Positions 26,353 through 33,766 of a stretch of DNA of 35,937 nt are shown piece after piece (position 1 is the stretch's first letter; every line of letters starts with the position of its first letter). The notes beneath the pieces were generated by a model. The model did not search any database. It was not told the origin of the DNA and worked only from the letters and a program-made list of their open reading frames with translations. The position numbers were made by a program, and so were the translations under genes. Origin of the DNA: an uncultured Clostridium sp. (GTDB lineage Bacteria > Bacillota > Clostridia > Lachnospirales > Lachnospiraceae); NCBI GenBank assembly GCA_945915475.1, contig CAMEFI010000032.1, positions 1 through 35,937 of the forward strand. The letters are read 5' to 3'.

Positions 26353-26388
26353 AAAAACAGACCGAAGAATCTCCATTCTCCGATCTGT
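26353..26388 (-). terminator. Rho-independent terminator after the NlpC/P60 gene
   Basis: Arms 26357-26370 and 26375-26388 give a 14-bp stem with 1 mismatch and a 4-nt loop; minus-strand T tract at 26353-26357. Confidence 0.9.
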
Positions 26389-26418
26389 CTGATTATATTC
26401 CGTATAATAATTCCTTCA

Positions 26419-27519
26419 TCAATCCCATATGATTCTGGCCGCTGCACATGGTGTACGGTATCCGATGCTGGATACGATAATACCTGTAGTGGAGCTGCTG
26501 GCATGTACTACCTGTCCACCGCCAATATACATGGTAACATGTCCAATGGAGCCGTCTTTCCCCCGATAGAACAACAGGTCACCGGGCTGGATTGCAGATA
26601 AATCCACACTGGAAAGTCCCTGCATCTGTGCCGCTGCTGTTCTAGGCAGGCCATAACCAAAATGAGCATATACACTCATGGTAAATCCGGAACAATCTGT
26701 TCCATTGGTAAGGCTTGTACCACCATATACATAAGGATTGCCAACAAACTGTAATGCATAATTCACAATCTCCTGACGTTTGGTACTTGTCATCTCAGCC
26801 AAACGTGCCTGTTCTTCCGCTTCTTTCTGTTTGCGAATCTCTTCCTCCTCCGCTACTGAAATTGCATGGGAGAAACCATAGGAGATATCAACATATTCAG
26901 AAGATACATATCCTTCAATATCTGAGTCTACCTGGATATATGTCCATCCATCCACATCATCATCCCTTGGAATCACTTCATAAGATTCTCCTTCCGGAAT
27001 CATGGTGAGGCATTCACTGTTCTCATTCTGTTCCGCACGAACATACAACGTCGTTGTGTTAACTTTTGCCACCTTCGGGCAAGTCTCCTCTGCATATGCT
27101 CCTGCTGCGTCTCCAAAAAGAAGATAGTCATTACGGACATATCCCATTGTAATTCCGGACTCAATCTTCGTCCAGGTATCTCCCTTCTCAGCAACCAGTG
27201 CAATACCATGCACCGGAAGACTACCTACACGCTCTGAATTCTCATCCGGTTCTGCGCGGACATTCACAGCCTCTTCCACATATGCAAGACATTTACCTTC
27301 AAACTCCGGATACTTACAGGTAGGTGCTTCCTCCTCTGTTGTAACATCCTCTTCTTTGATCTCTTTCACATTAAGACTGGATACATACTGGTCTAATGCG
27401 TATGTGATACCAACATCTGAATCATCTAATACCTCTGCATGACTGACAAATGCCGGTGTTAATATTCCAATTGTGCCTACTGCTAAAAAAGCCATGCTGA
27501 TTACACTGCTCTTCTTCAC
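26419..27519 (-). CDS. secreted SH3 / NlpC-P60 peptidoglycan endopeptidase
   Basis: A secreted cell-wall hydrolase that likely cleaves peptide stems of peptidoglycan. Residues 1 to about 30 form a signal peptide (KKSSVISMAFLAVGTIGIL...SHA). Two bacterial SH3 domains follow (around 75-140 with VNVRAEPDENSERVG, and 145-215 with LYVRAEQNENSECLT), then a short E/K/Q-rich linker and an NlpC/P60 domain. Its catalytic set is C276 in TDCSGF, H327 in GSIGHVTMY and H339 in VVHAS. The start is GTG with AGGAGG 6-7 nt upstream; a longer frame overlaps the preceding gene. Co-transcribed with the YjfB-like gene (19-bp gap). Confidence 0.95.
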   Translation of the reverse strand: MKKSSVISMAFLAVGTIGILTPAFVSHAEVLDDSDVGITYALDQYVSSLNVKEIKEEDVTTEEEAPTCKYPEFEGKCLAYVEEAVNVRAEPDENSERVGSLPVHGIALVAEKGDTWTKIESGITMGYVRNDYLLFGDAAGAYAEETCPKVAKVNTTTLYVRAEQNENSECLTMIPEGESYEVIPRDDDVDGWTYIQVDSDIEGYVSSEYVDISYGFSHAISVAEEEEIRKQKEAEEQARLAEMTSTKRQEIVNYALQFVGNPYVYGGTSLTNGTDCSGFTMSVYAHFGYGLPRTAAAQMQGLSSVDLSAIQPGDLLFYRGKDGSIGHVTMYIGGGQVVHASSSTTGIIVSSIGYRTPCAAARIIWD

Positions 27520-27538
27520 AATATACCTCCTACTCTTC

Positions 27539-27724
27539 TTATAATCTAATGTCAATATTCTGACCTACCAGTGGATTCACGGAACGCTCTAACATCTGTG
27601 TCAGCATATCCCCGTTCATCTTATCCGCATCTAATGCTTTATCTAATAATTTCATACCAATCGCTGAATTCGTATTGGCATTCGACAATACGGTAGTTGA
27701 TAACCCTAACCCCTGAATATCCAT
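27539..27724 (-). CDS. YjfB family putative motility protein
   Basis: A 61-residue protein with the YjfB pattern: MDIQGLG at the N-terminus, a helical middle (AIGMKLLDKALD), and the ending VNPLVGQNIDIRL. This family is found with flagellar genes in Firmicutes; its function is unknown. ATG at 27724 has AGAGGG 9 nt upstream; a TTG three codons earlier is not needed. A promoter lies at 27784-27812. The next gene is a cell-wall hydrolase. Confidence 0.85.
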   Translation of the reverse strand: MDIQGLGLSTTVLSNANTNSAIGMKLLDKALDADKMNGDMLTQMLERSVNPLVGQNIDIRL

Positions 27725-27783
27725 ATTTGTCAACCCTCTTCCTTTTCTTTTTGATTGTTTGCAATCTTGTTACATATAGTTTT

Positions 27784-27812
27784 ATTATATTTCATTTATT
27801 TTTCTTTTGCAA
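27784..27812 (-). promoter_or_regulatory. sigma-A promoter of the yjfB-nlpC/P60 pair
   Basis: Minus strand: TTGCAA (27807-27812) and TATAAT (27784-27789), 17-bp spacer. About 60 bp before the YjfB start. Confidence 0.75.
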
Positions 27813-27869
27813 CTGGAAATTTATGAAAGTATCCAACTCCCGGAAAACCTTTTCTTTCTCCTCTTCATT

Positions 27870-28100
27870 ATGAATCTCATTGGTGATTGCGAAACTCCTA
27901 TTTAATCTATAAACGTTGTGCAGATTTAACAATATCCTCGCAGGCACGCTCTCGCTGCTCTCGCCTCGCAGCGGTACTAAACTCGTGTTTCACACTCGTT
28001 AAGTGCCGGCGGTCTCAAAGCACCTGCTTAGGATACTTGTCAAATCTGCACAACTCAATATGCATTTTCAAGAGTTTCGCAATTGCCTAATGAATCTCAT
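27870..28100. mobile_element. MITE-like element (27881-28089) with 11-bp target duplication
   Basis: A 209-bp insertion flanked by the direct repeat ATGAATCTCAT (27870-27880 and 28090-28100). Its ends are inverted: ATTGCGAAACTC (27886-27897) with GAGTTTCGCAAT (28072-28083), and GTTGTGCAGATTT (27915-27927) with AAATCTGCACAAC (28042-28054), with 17 nt between the paired blocks on both sides. The centre is GC-richer than its surroundings. No transposase is encoded; a 67-codon frame crosses it but looks like noise. An 11-bp duplication would fit an IS4/IS231-type transposase acting in trans, which is inference. Confidence 0.75.
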
Positions 28101-28158
28101 GACGCATTCCCGGTAAAAGGACACCGGACACATATAATCCAACTATACGGATCAGCAT
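28087..28158 (-). pseudogene. 5' part of a small gene split by the MITE-like element
   Basis: Directly after the tetR stop (TAAATG), ATG at 28158 opens a frame that reads MLIRIVGLYVSGVLLPGM RHEIH and then stops at TAG formed by the element end. If the element and one copy of the duplication are removed, the frame runs on for 25 more codons (27869 down to stop at 27792), ending INFQLQKKNK: 48 residues in all. The restored protein has a short hydrophobic start and a charged helix. No family is recognised. Whether it was ever expressed is unknown; the supporting evidence is the clean excision and the position behind tetR. Confidence 0.45.
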
Positions 28159-28719
28159 TTATTCTACCTGAAAACCGGTAGACAATCTTTGTGATATTTC
28201 CAGCATAGCACTTGACATCTGTGCTGTATCAAACTCCTTGAGCACTCCTAAATATCCATTAATCACAAATGTAACATATATATGATGCAGGAAATACTCT
28301 TCTGTATTGCAACCCATTCCTGCATCTACATATTTTTTCATAATCGTATCCGTGACAGCCCGTTCTAACTTCTGTACTGTTGATTCCATTCCTCTTCTCT
28401 GCATCAGGGAACCCAATCCGTTTGGTTCTGCAAAATGTGCATCTGCAATCCTCTGCCACATTTCCGGAGCCTTGCTAATGGTTTCATTATAAGGATACTC
28501 GTCAATAATGGCGCATACGCCCTGAATCAGCCGGTTCTCAATGGATTCCGCCAGATCATATATATCCCGGTAATGCAGATAAAAAGTACTCTTATTAATA
28601 TCTGCCTTTGCGCAAAGTTCCTTTATGGTTATCTCATTAAGCCTTTTCTCTTTGATTAGTTCACAAAACACATCACAGATTGCTTTTTTGGTCTTACGCA
28701 CCCTTCTGTCTTCTGCCAT
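28159..28719 (-). CDS. TetR/AcrR family transcriptional regulator
   Basis: A 186-residue regulator with an N-terminal TetR helix-turn-helix (VRKTKKAICDVFCELIKEKRLNEITIKELCAKADINKSTFYLHYRDIYDL) and a helical ligand-binding C-terminus of no obvious family. The NKSTFYLHYRD segment is typical of the YcdH/DhaS-like TetR set. The start at 28719 has AGGAGG 8 nt upstream. It has its own promoter at 28786-28814. No divergent target gene exists: the upstream neighbour hsp20 has a separate CIRCE-controlled promoter. The natural target may be the now-disrupted small gene or a distant locus. Confidence 0.9.
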   Translation of the reverse strand: MAEDRRVRKTKKAICDVFCELIKEKRLNEITIKELCAKADINKSTFYLHYRDIYDLAESIENRLIQGVCAIIDEYPYNETISKAPEMWQRIADAHFAEPNGLGSLMQRRGMESTVQKLERAVTDTIMKKYVDAGMGCNTEEYFLHHIYVTFVINGYLGVLKEFDTAQMSSAMLEISQRLSTGFQVE

Positions 28720-28785
28720 ATATGCAACTCCTCCTCGTTTTCCCATCTTTTTTCTAATTTTAGCATATTACTGGACATTCGTCTA

Positions 28786-28814
28786 TATATAATGAGTAAT
28801 CCCTTATAAATCAA
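28786..28814 (-). promoter_or_regulatory. promoter of tetR
   Basis: Minus strand: TTGATT (28809-28814) and TATATA (28786-28791), 17-bp spacer, roughly 65 bp before the tetR ATG. Confidence 0.65.
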
Positions 28815-28873
28815 GGCTTTTACACTCCTTTTATCATAACAGAACCTGATAATTTCATGAACAAAATGTGAAA

Positions 28874-28900
28874 TTAGCACTCACCTGTTGACAGTGCTAA
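28874..28900 (+). promoter_or_regulatory. CIRCE operator (HrcA site) of hsp20
   Basis: TTAGCACTC, 9 nt, CAGTGCTAA: one mismatch from the CIRCE consensus (GAGTGCTAA second arm). It overlaps the -35 of the hsp20 promoter, where HrcA would block RNA polymerase until heat shock. Confidence 0.93.
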
Positions 28901-28916
28901 CAGTTAGTGTTATAAC
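28888..28916 (+). promoter_or_regulatory. sigma-A promoter of hsp20
   Basis: TTGACA (28888-28893, 6/6) and TATAAC (28911-28916, 5/6) with a 17-bp spacer; expected start about 28923. The -35 lies inside the CIRCE element. Confidence 0.9.
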
Positions 28917-28995
28917 ATAATCACAGGTTAGAAAATGACAACAACCTGAATCAATAACGACAATTCAATTATGAACATATAAGGAGGAATGTATT

Positions 28996-29430
28996 ATGTT
29001 AGTACCAAGTATTTTTTCAAATGATTTGTTTGATGATTTTTTTAATGATGCCGCACCATCAAGACACTATGTGCAATCTGCGAATTCCAGAAACCTGATG
29101 AACACTGATATCAAAGAATTCGAGGACAGATACGAATTAGGTATTGAGCTTCCCGGCTATAAGAAGGAAGACGTAAGTGCCAGTCTGAAGGACGGTTATT
29201 TAACCATTGAAGCAGAACGTCATGCTGACGAGACATTGAAAGACCGCAACGGCCAGTATATCCGCAAGGAATGCTTTACCGGTAAATGTCAGCGTAGTTT
29301 CTATGTTGGTGAACTTGTTACACAGAACGACATTCATGCTTCCTTTGAAAACGGTATTCTGACTATCATCGTTCCAAAGATCAAGGAACAGCCAAAGGTG
29401 GAGAAGACTAATTACATTTCCATCGAGTAA
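28996..29430 (+). CDS. Hsp20/alpha-crystallin small heat shock protein
   Basis: A 144-residue holdase chaperone that binds unfolding proteins without ATP. The N-terminus has the LFDDFFNDA segment common in clostridial Hsp20. The alpha-crystallin domain runs from about 33 to 135 (TDIKEFEDRYELGIELPGYKKEDVSASLKDGYLTIEAER ... ASFENGILTIIVPK), and the C-terminus is short with an I-x-I-like end (YISIE). It is the only protein gene on the plus strand. AAGGAGG precedes ATG. CIRCE control implies HrcA regulation with the chaperonin regulon. A shared terminator hairpin separates it from the convergent ABC operon. Confidence 0.96.
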   Translation: MLVPSIFSNDLFDDFFNDAAPSRHYVQSANSRNLMNTDIKEFEDRYELGIELPGYKKEDVSASLKDGYLTIEAERHADETLKDRNGQYIRKECFTGKCQRSFYVGELVTQNDIHASFENGILTIIVPKIKEQPKVEKTNYISIE

Positions 29431-29505
29431 TCCTTATGGGATTCCCGATTATCACATTGACAATCACTTATTTTTGATATACTTTTCATCATACCCCTTT
29501 ATCAA

Positions 29506-29538
29506 AGAACCCGGACTCTTTCATGAGTCCGGGTTCTT
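29506..29538. terminator. bidirectional terminator between hsp20 and the permease gene
   Basis: Perfect 13-bp stem (29506-29518 with 29525-29537), 6-nt loop. The GC-rich palindrome serves the convergent transcripts; T runs are short on both sides. Confidence 0.85.
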
Positions 29539-29540
29539 CC

Positions 29541-31562
29541 TCATTTATCGTTGTGCCCTTCATCCCTACGATGAAGCAGCCCCACACCAACCGGTATGCA
29601 GATAACTGCCAGTATACAAAGTCCAATGACAACCGGCACACCTGTCTGTTCCTCATTCAATATGGAAAAGCGATCTCCATAGTATAATAAAAATACGGAA
29701 AAACCATTATTGAGAAAATGCATAAGAGACGATGTAAAAATACTGTCTGAACAGTACACTGCATAGGCAAGTGCTGCTCCTAGCAATGCCGTTGGCAGAA
29801 TCTTAATCAGGCTCATATGACTTATTGCAAACAAAACAGATACAAAAATGATTGCTTTTCCAATGCTCATTTTACGACGGAATGCAGTGAACATATATCC
29901 CCGGAACAACAATTCCTCACAAACTGCCGGTGTCAGGGCAATCAGGAGCAATGCTGCCCAAAAAGGTACTCCATTTAACAGCTGGAGATATTCCTCATTC
30001 AGACTCTGGCTGTTATCCGGGAAGAAATAACCAAGCACATTGCTAAGCAGAAGTGCCACAGCTGACACACCGAAGATCAGGATAACCGCTCCTGTCATTT
30101 TTCTTATTCCCGGTTTGCGGATGGAGAATACCTTACGCAGATCCCCTTTAATATAGATGCAGGCAAGCACCGGCAACACACCAATGAAAAATTGTGGTAC
30201 GATCACTCCGGCAAGGGGATGGGAAAGACTCATCACTCCTCCTGCATATACCATAAGCAGCAGTGCAACCACCAGGATCAGAAGGCTTTCCTGAATGGTG
30301 GGAAGACTGCCTTTTTCAATATTTTTCCTTCGTTCAAACAATTGGATGCCGCTAAAGGATTCCCCAAACAGAATGGATTCACTGTCATAGATCCTGCTCA
30401 AAAACCAGACGGCAACAAATGCATAGATCACATTGCTGAACAAAACCATCAAAATTAAGGTGAAATCATATTTAAATACCATCAGATTCTTCATCAGCAG
30501 ACAGATATTCGCAACCGGAATGAGAGCTGTTTTTGTGGATAATTCCACATTAGGAATGAACCCGACATACGCCGTTAACATCACCACAAGGGTAAGGGGT
30601 GTTATATAGTTATTTGCCTCCTTGAAGCTCTTGGCAAATGCACAGATGCACATGACAACCGCACTCATGAACAACGCAAATGCCACAACACATATAAATG
30701 ATATCAGAATCGCCGGTACAAAGGATGCAACGCGAAATGTACCTGTTCCTTCCGACAGACTCATAACCGTCTTATACAGATATAACACAATTCCACCAAT
30801 GGAAAGAACATTGATAAACACCGACACAATGGCCACCGTTGCAACGGATAAGAACTTGCTGATGATCAGTTCCAGGTTGCCAATGGGAAGTGTTAATAAT
30901 GTCTCCAAAGTCCCACGTTCTTTCTCACCGGCAGTAATATCAATGGCAGGATACATACATCCTGTGAGGATTCCGGTAATCAGCAGAAATGGAATAAAGC
31001 TTCCAAGAAGACTTCCCATGGAGCTTTCATTACTGGACTGATCCTTTAACTCAGAATCCACCGGATATAACACCCTCGTAACATCTAATCCTAACTTGCC
31101 GGCATTTTCTTCCGCAATCTTCTTCGAATAGGATGTTATCTCTTCTTTCAACATGTCTGACACACTAGAAGAATTCGTAACTGCCGATAGATAATGAACC
31201 TCATAAACAATCTGTGCATCTGTTACCGATGTCGTAATATAGGCGTCAATTTTCTCATTTTCCAGATCTTTTTCCGGATTCGATGACTCTTTTGTCTGAA
31301 TGACATAATCATAGCCATCCTCATCCCCACAGATCCAGTCTTCTAAGGCTTTCCAATCCGCCTCTGCCACTTTGTCATATGCAACATAATAAGTCTGTTC
31401 CTCCTGTGTGGATAAAATCATGGTCATAACCTGCATGATTACTAAAAAAAGCAAAGGATATAGTATAACCGGAAGAACAACCATTGTAAGAATCGTCTTC
31501 TTATCCCGGATGACGTCCATGATTTCTTTTTTATAAAGGGTTTTCAGTTGTCTCATATTCAT
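29541..31562 (-). CDS. ABC transporter permease fused to a CPBP intramembrane protease
   Basis: The 673-residue protein joins two modules. The first about 420 residues are a NatB/ABC-2-type permease: N-terminal TM, a 150-residue extracytoplasmic acidic loop, then five or more TM helices containing ITAGEKERGTLETLLTLPI. The C-terminal part (about 440-673) is a CPBP (CAAX-protease-like) domain with EELLFR (549-554), H582 in SHMSL and H615 in LMHFLNN. Such fusions are known. Start ATG at 31562 has GGAGG 8 nt upstream and overlaps the ATPase gene by 32 bp. Partner of the ATPase upstream; substrate (Na+, peptide or drug) is not determinable. Confidence 0.92.
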   Translation of the reverse strand: MNMRQLKTLYKKEIMDVIRDKKTILTMVVLPVILYPLLFLVIMQVMTMILSTQEEQTYYVAYDKVAEADWKALEDWICGDEDGYDYVIQTKESSNPEKDLENEKIDAYITTSVTDAQIVYEVHYLSAVTNSSSVSDMLKEEITSYSKKIAEENAGKLGLDVTRVLYPVDSELKDQSSNESSMGSLLGSFIPFLLITGILTGCMYPAIDITAGEKERGTLETLLTLPIGNLELIISKFLSVATVAIVSVFINVLSIGGIVLYLYKTVMSLSEGTGTFRVASFVPAILISFICVVAFALFMSAVVMCICAFAKSFKEANNYITPLTLVVMLTAYVGFIPNVELSTKTALIPVANICLLMKNLMVFKYDFTLILMVLFSNVIYAFVAVWFLSRIYDSESILFGESFSGIQLFERRKNIEKGSLPTIQESLLILVVALLLMVYAGGVMSLSHPLAGVIVPQFFIGVLPVLACIYIKGDLRKVFSIRKPGIRKMTGAVILIFGVSAVALLLSNVLGYFFPDNSQSLNEEYLQLLNGVPFWAALLLIALTPAVCEELLFRGYMFTAFRRKMSIGKAIIFVSVLFAISHMSLIKILPTALLGAALAYAVYCSDSIFTSSLMHFLNNGFSVFLLYYGDRFSILNEEQTGVPVVIGLCILAVICIPVGVGLLHRRDEGHNDK

Positions 31563-32319
31563 CTGCAACACCTCCCTCCATAAATGCAAAAAATGTATCC
31601 CGTAAGTTACCGGTATGTGTCTGTTCTTTCAGCTCCTGCGGTGTACCAACTGCCATAATACGCCCTTTATTGATCATCACGATCCGGTCACAGAGAAATT
31701 CTGCCTCTTCCATATAATGTGTGGAGTATAATACACTCTTACCCCGCTCTTTTTCCTGTTTCATAAAATCAATAATCGCCTTTGAACTGATAATATCCAG
31801 ACCTAACGTAGGTTCGTCAAAAATATAGATATCCGGATCATGGATCAGGCACCTGGCAATAGATGTTCTTTGTTTCTGGCCTGTGGACAGCTTCTCAATA
31901 CGATTATCGATAAATTCATGCATATCCAAAAGCTTCTCAATCCATTCGATCTGATTCCTGCATTCCGTTTCTGAAAAACCGTACAACTCCCCAAAGATGG
32001 AAAGCATTTCCCGTACAGTGAATCTCCCGTATAATTTTGTATTCTCTGACAGATATCCGATATGTCTTTTCAGATCACTCTTTGCAGTGAGTTGTACTCC
32101 GCTTTGAGCTGTAAAAATGACGGAACCATCTGTGGGTTCCATCAAAGATCCTAACATGCGAAGCAGTGTTGTCTTCCCTGCACCATTGGGACCTAAAATT
32201 CCAAGAATCTCTCCCTGATCTGCCCGAAAGCTCACATGATCTACCGCATAAAATGCCTCTTTTTTTCCTTTTTTTAAGGTTCTCACAAACTGCTTTGTCA
32301 AATTCTGTGCCTCAATCAA
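31531..32319 (-). CDS. ABC transporter ATP-binding protein (NatA type)
   Basis: The 262-residue ATPase has Walker A GILGPNGAGKTTLL, the Q-loop region, signature LSTGQKQR, Walker B IYIFDEPTLGLD and the H-loop STHYMEEAE. It pairs with the permease fused to a CPBP domain. The start is chosen at TTG (32319), giving MIEAQNLTKQF, the normal ABC start, with GGAGG 8 nt upstream; the ATG at 32334 has no SD and would overlap the previous gene. A C-terminal DTFFAFMEGG tail is short. Probably exports a substrate; nothing in the sequence names it. Confidence 0.92.
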   Translation of the reverse strand: MIEAQNLTKQFVRTLKKGKKEAFYAVDHVSFRADQGEILGILGPNGAGKTTLLRMLGSLMEPTDGSVIFTAQSGVQLTAKSDLKRHIGYLSENTKLYGRFTVREMLSIFGELYGFSETECRNQIEWIEKLLDMHEFIDNRIEKLSTGQKQRTSIARCLIHDPDIYIFDEPTLGLDIISSKAIIDFMKQEKERGKSVLYSTHYMEEAEFLCDRIVMINKGRIMAVGTPQELKEQTHTGNLRDTFFAFMEGGVADEYETTENPL

Positions 32320-32323
32320 TCCA

Positions 32324-33337
32324 TCATCCTCCATACAAATTCAAAAATGCAAAAGTCAGACAGAATATCCATCCAAAAATAATCCAGATATTCACCATTC
32401 TGATTCCAGCCTTATCTTCCTTTCTGCCCCGTATTGATTCCCATGTGAAAACTCTTCCATTCTTCTTTGCAATCACTTTTAATATAAGAACCATAAGTAC
32501 CAGACCTCCTACGGCCATAGGTGCAAATGCTTCTAACAACATCAGCAGTTGTTCCTTATCCGGTGTCCTGGCAAGCTCTGTCTCCAAATCCAGGCCGGCG
32601 TATTCGGCAGAAAACTGTCCTAAAAAATCATATACTTTCGGCAGTATATATAGATATGCCGTATTCCATGCATTAAACAACATGTGTAATATCATAGAAG
32701 ACACAAGGGAACCCGTTGCCTCCACTAATAACGCAAACACAATTCCTAAATAAATGGCATAGGGAATCTGATTAAAATTCATATGCATCAAGCCAAAGGA
32801 CAGTCCGCTTACCATCACACCGGTTAACACGGAACGTTTCCGGAATGCCGAAAACAGGATGCCCCGATAGATGGTCTCTTCCACAAAGCCCGGCAGGCAT
32901 CCAATAATCAGTACCCCAAGCCAGGCGGGAACATTCTGTGTGATATCGTAAATGGCACCGCTTGTCTCATTCTTTGCAAACAACTGGCTTAGCACATTCA
33001 GCCAGGTTGCCATGGGCGATGCCACAAGAAGTAACAAAATAGACAAAAAAAATGTGGATATTTTATATTGACGCACTTGTAAATCTCTTGCAAATTTTTT
33101 CCCGGTTATTGCTATATACATGACTGCCGCCAGCAACAGATATCCCTGTGTCATAACCACAGAGATTAAAGTCTCATACCGTGTATCAAATTGCATCTGC
33201 ACATAGTTGATGAGCAATGATACCGGCAATTCAACTACCAATAATACGAAAAAGAAGAGACCTGCCTGTCTCATGGCAGTCTCTACTTTTCCTTCTCCCT
33301 CTATATTCTGTATTGTAACTCCTTCATCCAATTCCAT
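32324..33337 (-). CDS. CPBP family intramembrane metalloprotease
   Basis: The 337-residue membrane protein has about eight TM helices and the CPBP motifs EETIYR (153-158), H185 in GLMHMN and H218 in ILHMLFN, the glutamyl/histidine set of Rce1-like proteases. Members in Gram-positives act in bacteriocin immunity or in prenyl-type processing; the role here is unknown. It lies 16 bp after ridA and 4 bp before the ABC ATPase, so it is part of a three-gene membrane module whose last member also carries a CPBP domain. SD GGAGAG precedes ATG. Confidence 0.9.
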   Translation of the reverse strand: MELDEGVTIQNIEGEGKVETAMRQAGLFFFVLLVVELPVSLLINYVQMQFDTRYETLISVVMTQGYLLLAAVMYIAITGKKFARDLQVRQYKISTFFLSILLLLVASPMATWLNVLSQLFAKNETSGAIYDITQNVPAWLGVLIIGCLPGFVEETIYRGILFSAFRKRSVLTGVMVSGLSFGLMHMNFNQIPYAIYLGIVFALLVEATGSLVSSMILHMLFNAWNTAYLYILPKVYDFLGQFSAEYAGLDLETELARTPDKEQLLMLLEAFAPMAVGGLVLMVLILKVIAKKNGRVFTWESIRGRKEDKAGIRMVNIWIIFGWIFCLTFAFLNLYGG

Positions 33338-33353
33338 AAAATCTCTCCAATAT

Positions 33354-33737
33354 CTACTTCTTCAGTGCAATGGCTTCCATCTCAATCAATACATCCTTCG
33401 GAAGTCTTGCCACTTCTACACAGGAACGGGCTGGGAATGCGCCGGTAAAATACCGGGCATAAATCTCATTCAATGCAGCAAAATCATTCATATCCTTAAT
33501 GAACACCGTTGTCTTTACCACATCTTCACAGCCAGACCCCGCTGCCTCTAACAACGCTTTCATGCTATCAAATACACGGGTTGCCTGTACCTTGATATCC
33601 CCTTCCACTACATTACCGGTTGCAGGGTCAATGGGAACAACACCTGAAGTGAATACCATGCCATTCACCTCAATCGCCTGGGAGTATGGTCCAATTGCCT
33701 GGGGTGCCTTATCTGTCTTTACAACATTTTTGTTCAT
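33354..33737 (-). CDS. ridA: RidA family reactive-intermediate deaminase
   Basis: RidA hydrolyses 2-aminoacrylate and related imines released by PLP enzymes such as cysteine or serine/threonine lyases. The 127-residue protein has the family core: AIGPYSQAIEVNGMVFTSG, VKTTVFIKDMNDFAALNEIY and the C-terminal PARSCVEVARLPKDVLIEMEAIA with the substrate-binding Arg. RBS AGGAGG precedes ATG. It is followed closely by the CPBP gene, with no obvious functional link. Confidence 0.96.
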   Translation of the reverse strand: MNKNVVKTDKAPQAIGPYSQAIEVNGMVFTSGVVPIDPATGNVVEGDIKVQATRVFDSMKALLEAAGSGCEDVVKTTVFIKDMNDFAALNEIYARYFTGAFPARSCVEVARLPKDVLIEMEAIALKK

Positions 33738-33766
33738 ATGTTTGTCCTCCTTAATTATAGAAAAAA

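Noticed and set aside
27887-28090. 67-codon plus-strand frame spanning the MITE-like element
   Set aside because: Starts with TTG without an SD, is Cys/Ser/Arg-rich, and coincides with the inverted-repeat element; it is probably an accident of a transposable sequence.
28720-28873. Divergent tetR operator shared with hsp20
   Set aside because: The hsp20 side carries CIRCE and a sigma-A promoter; no palindrome common to both promoters was found.
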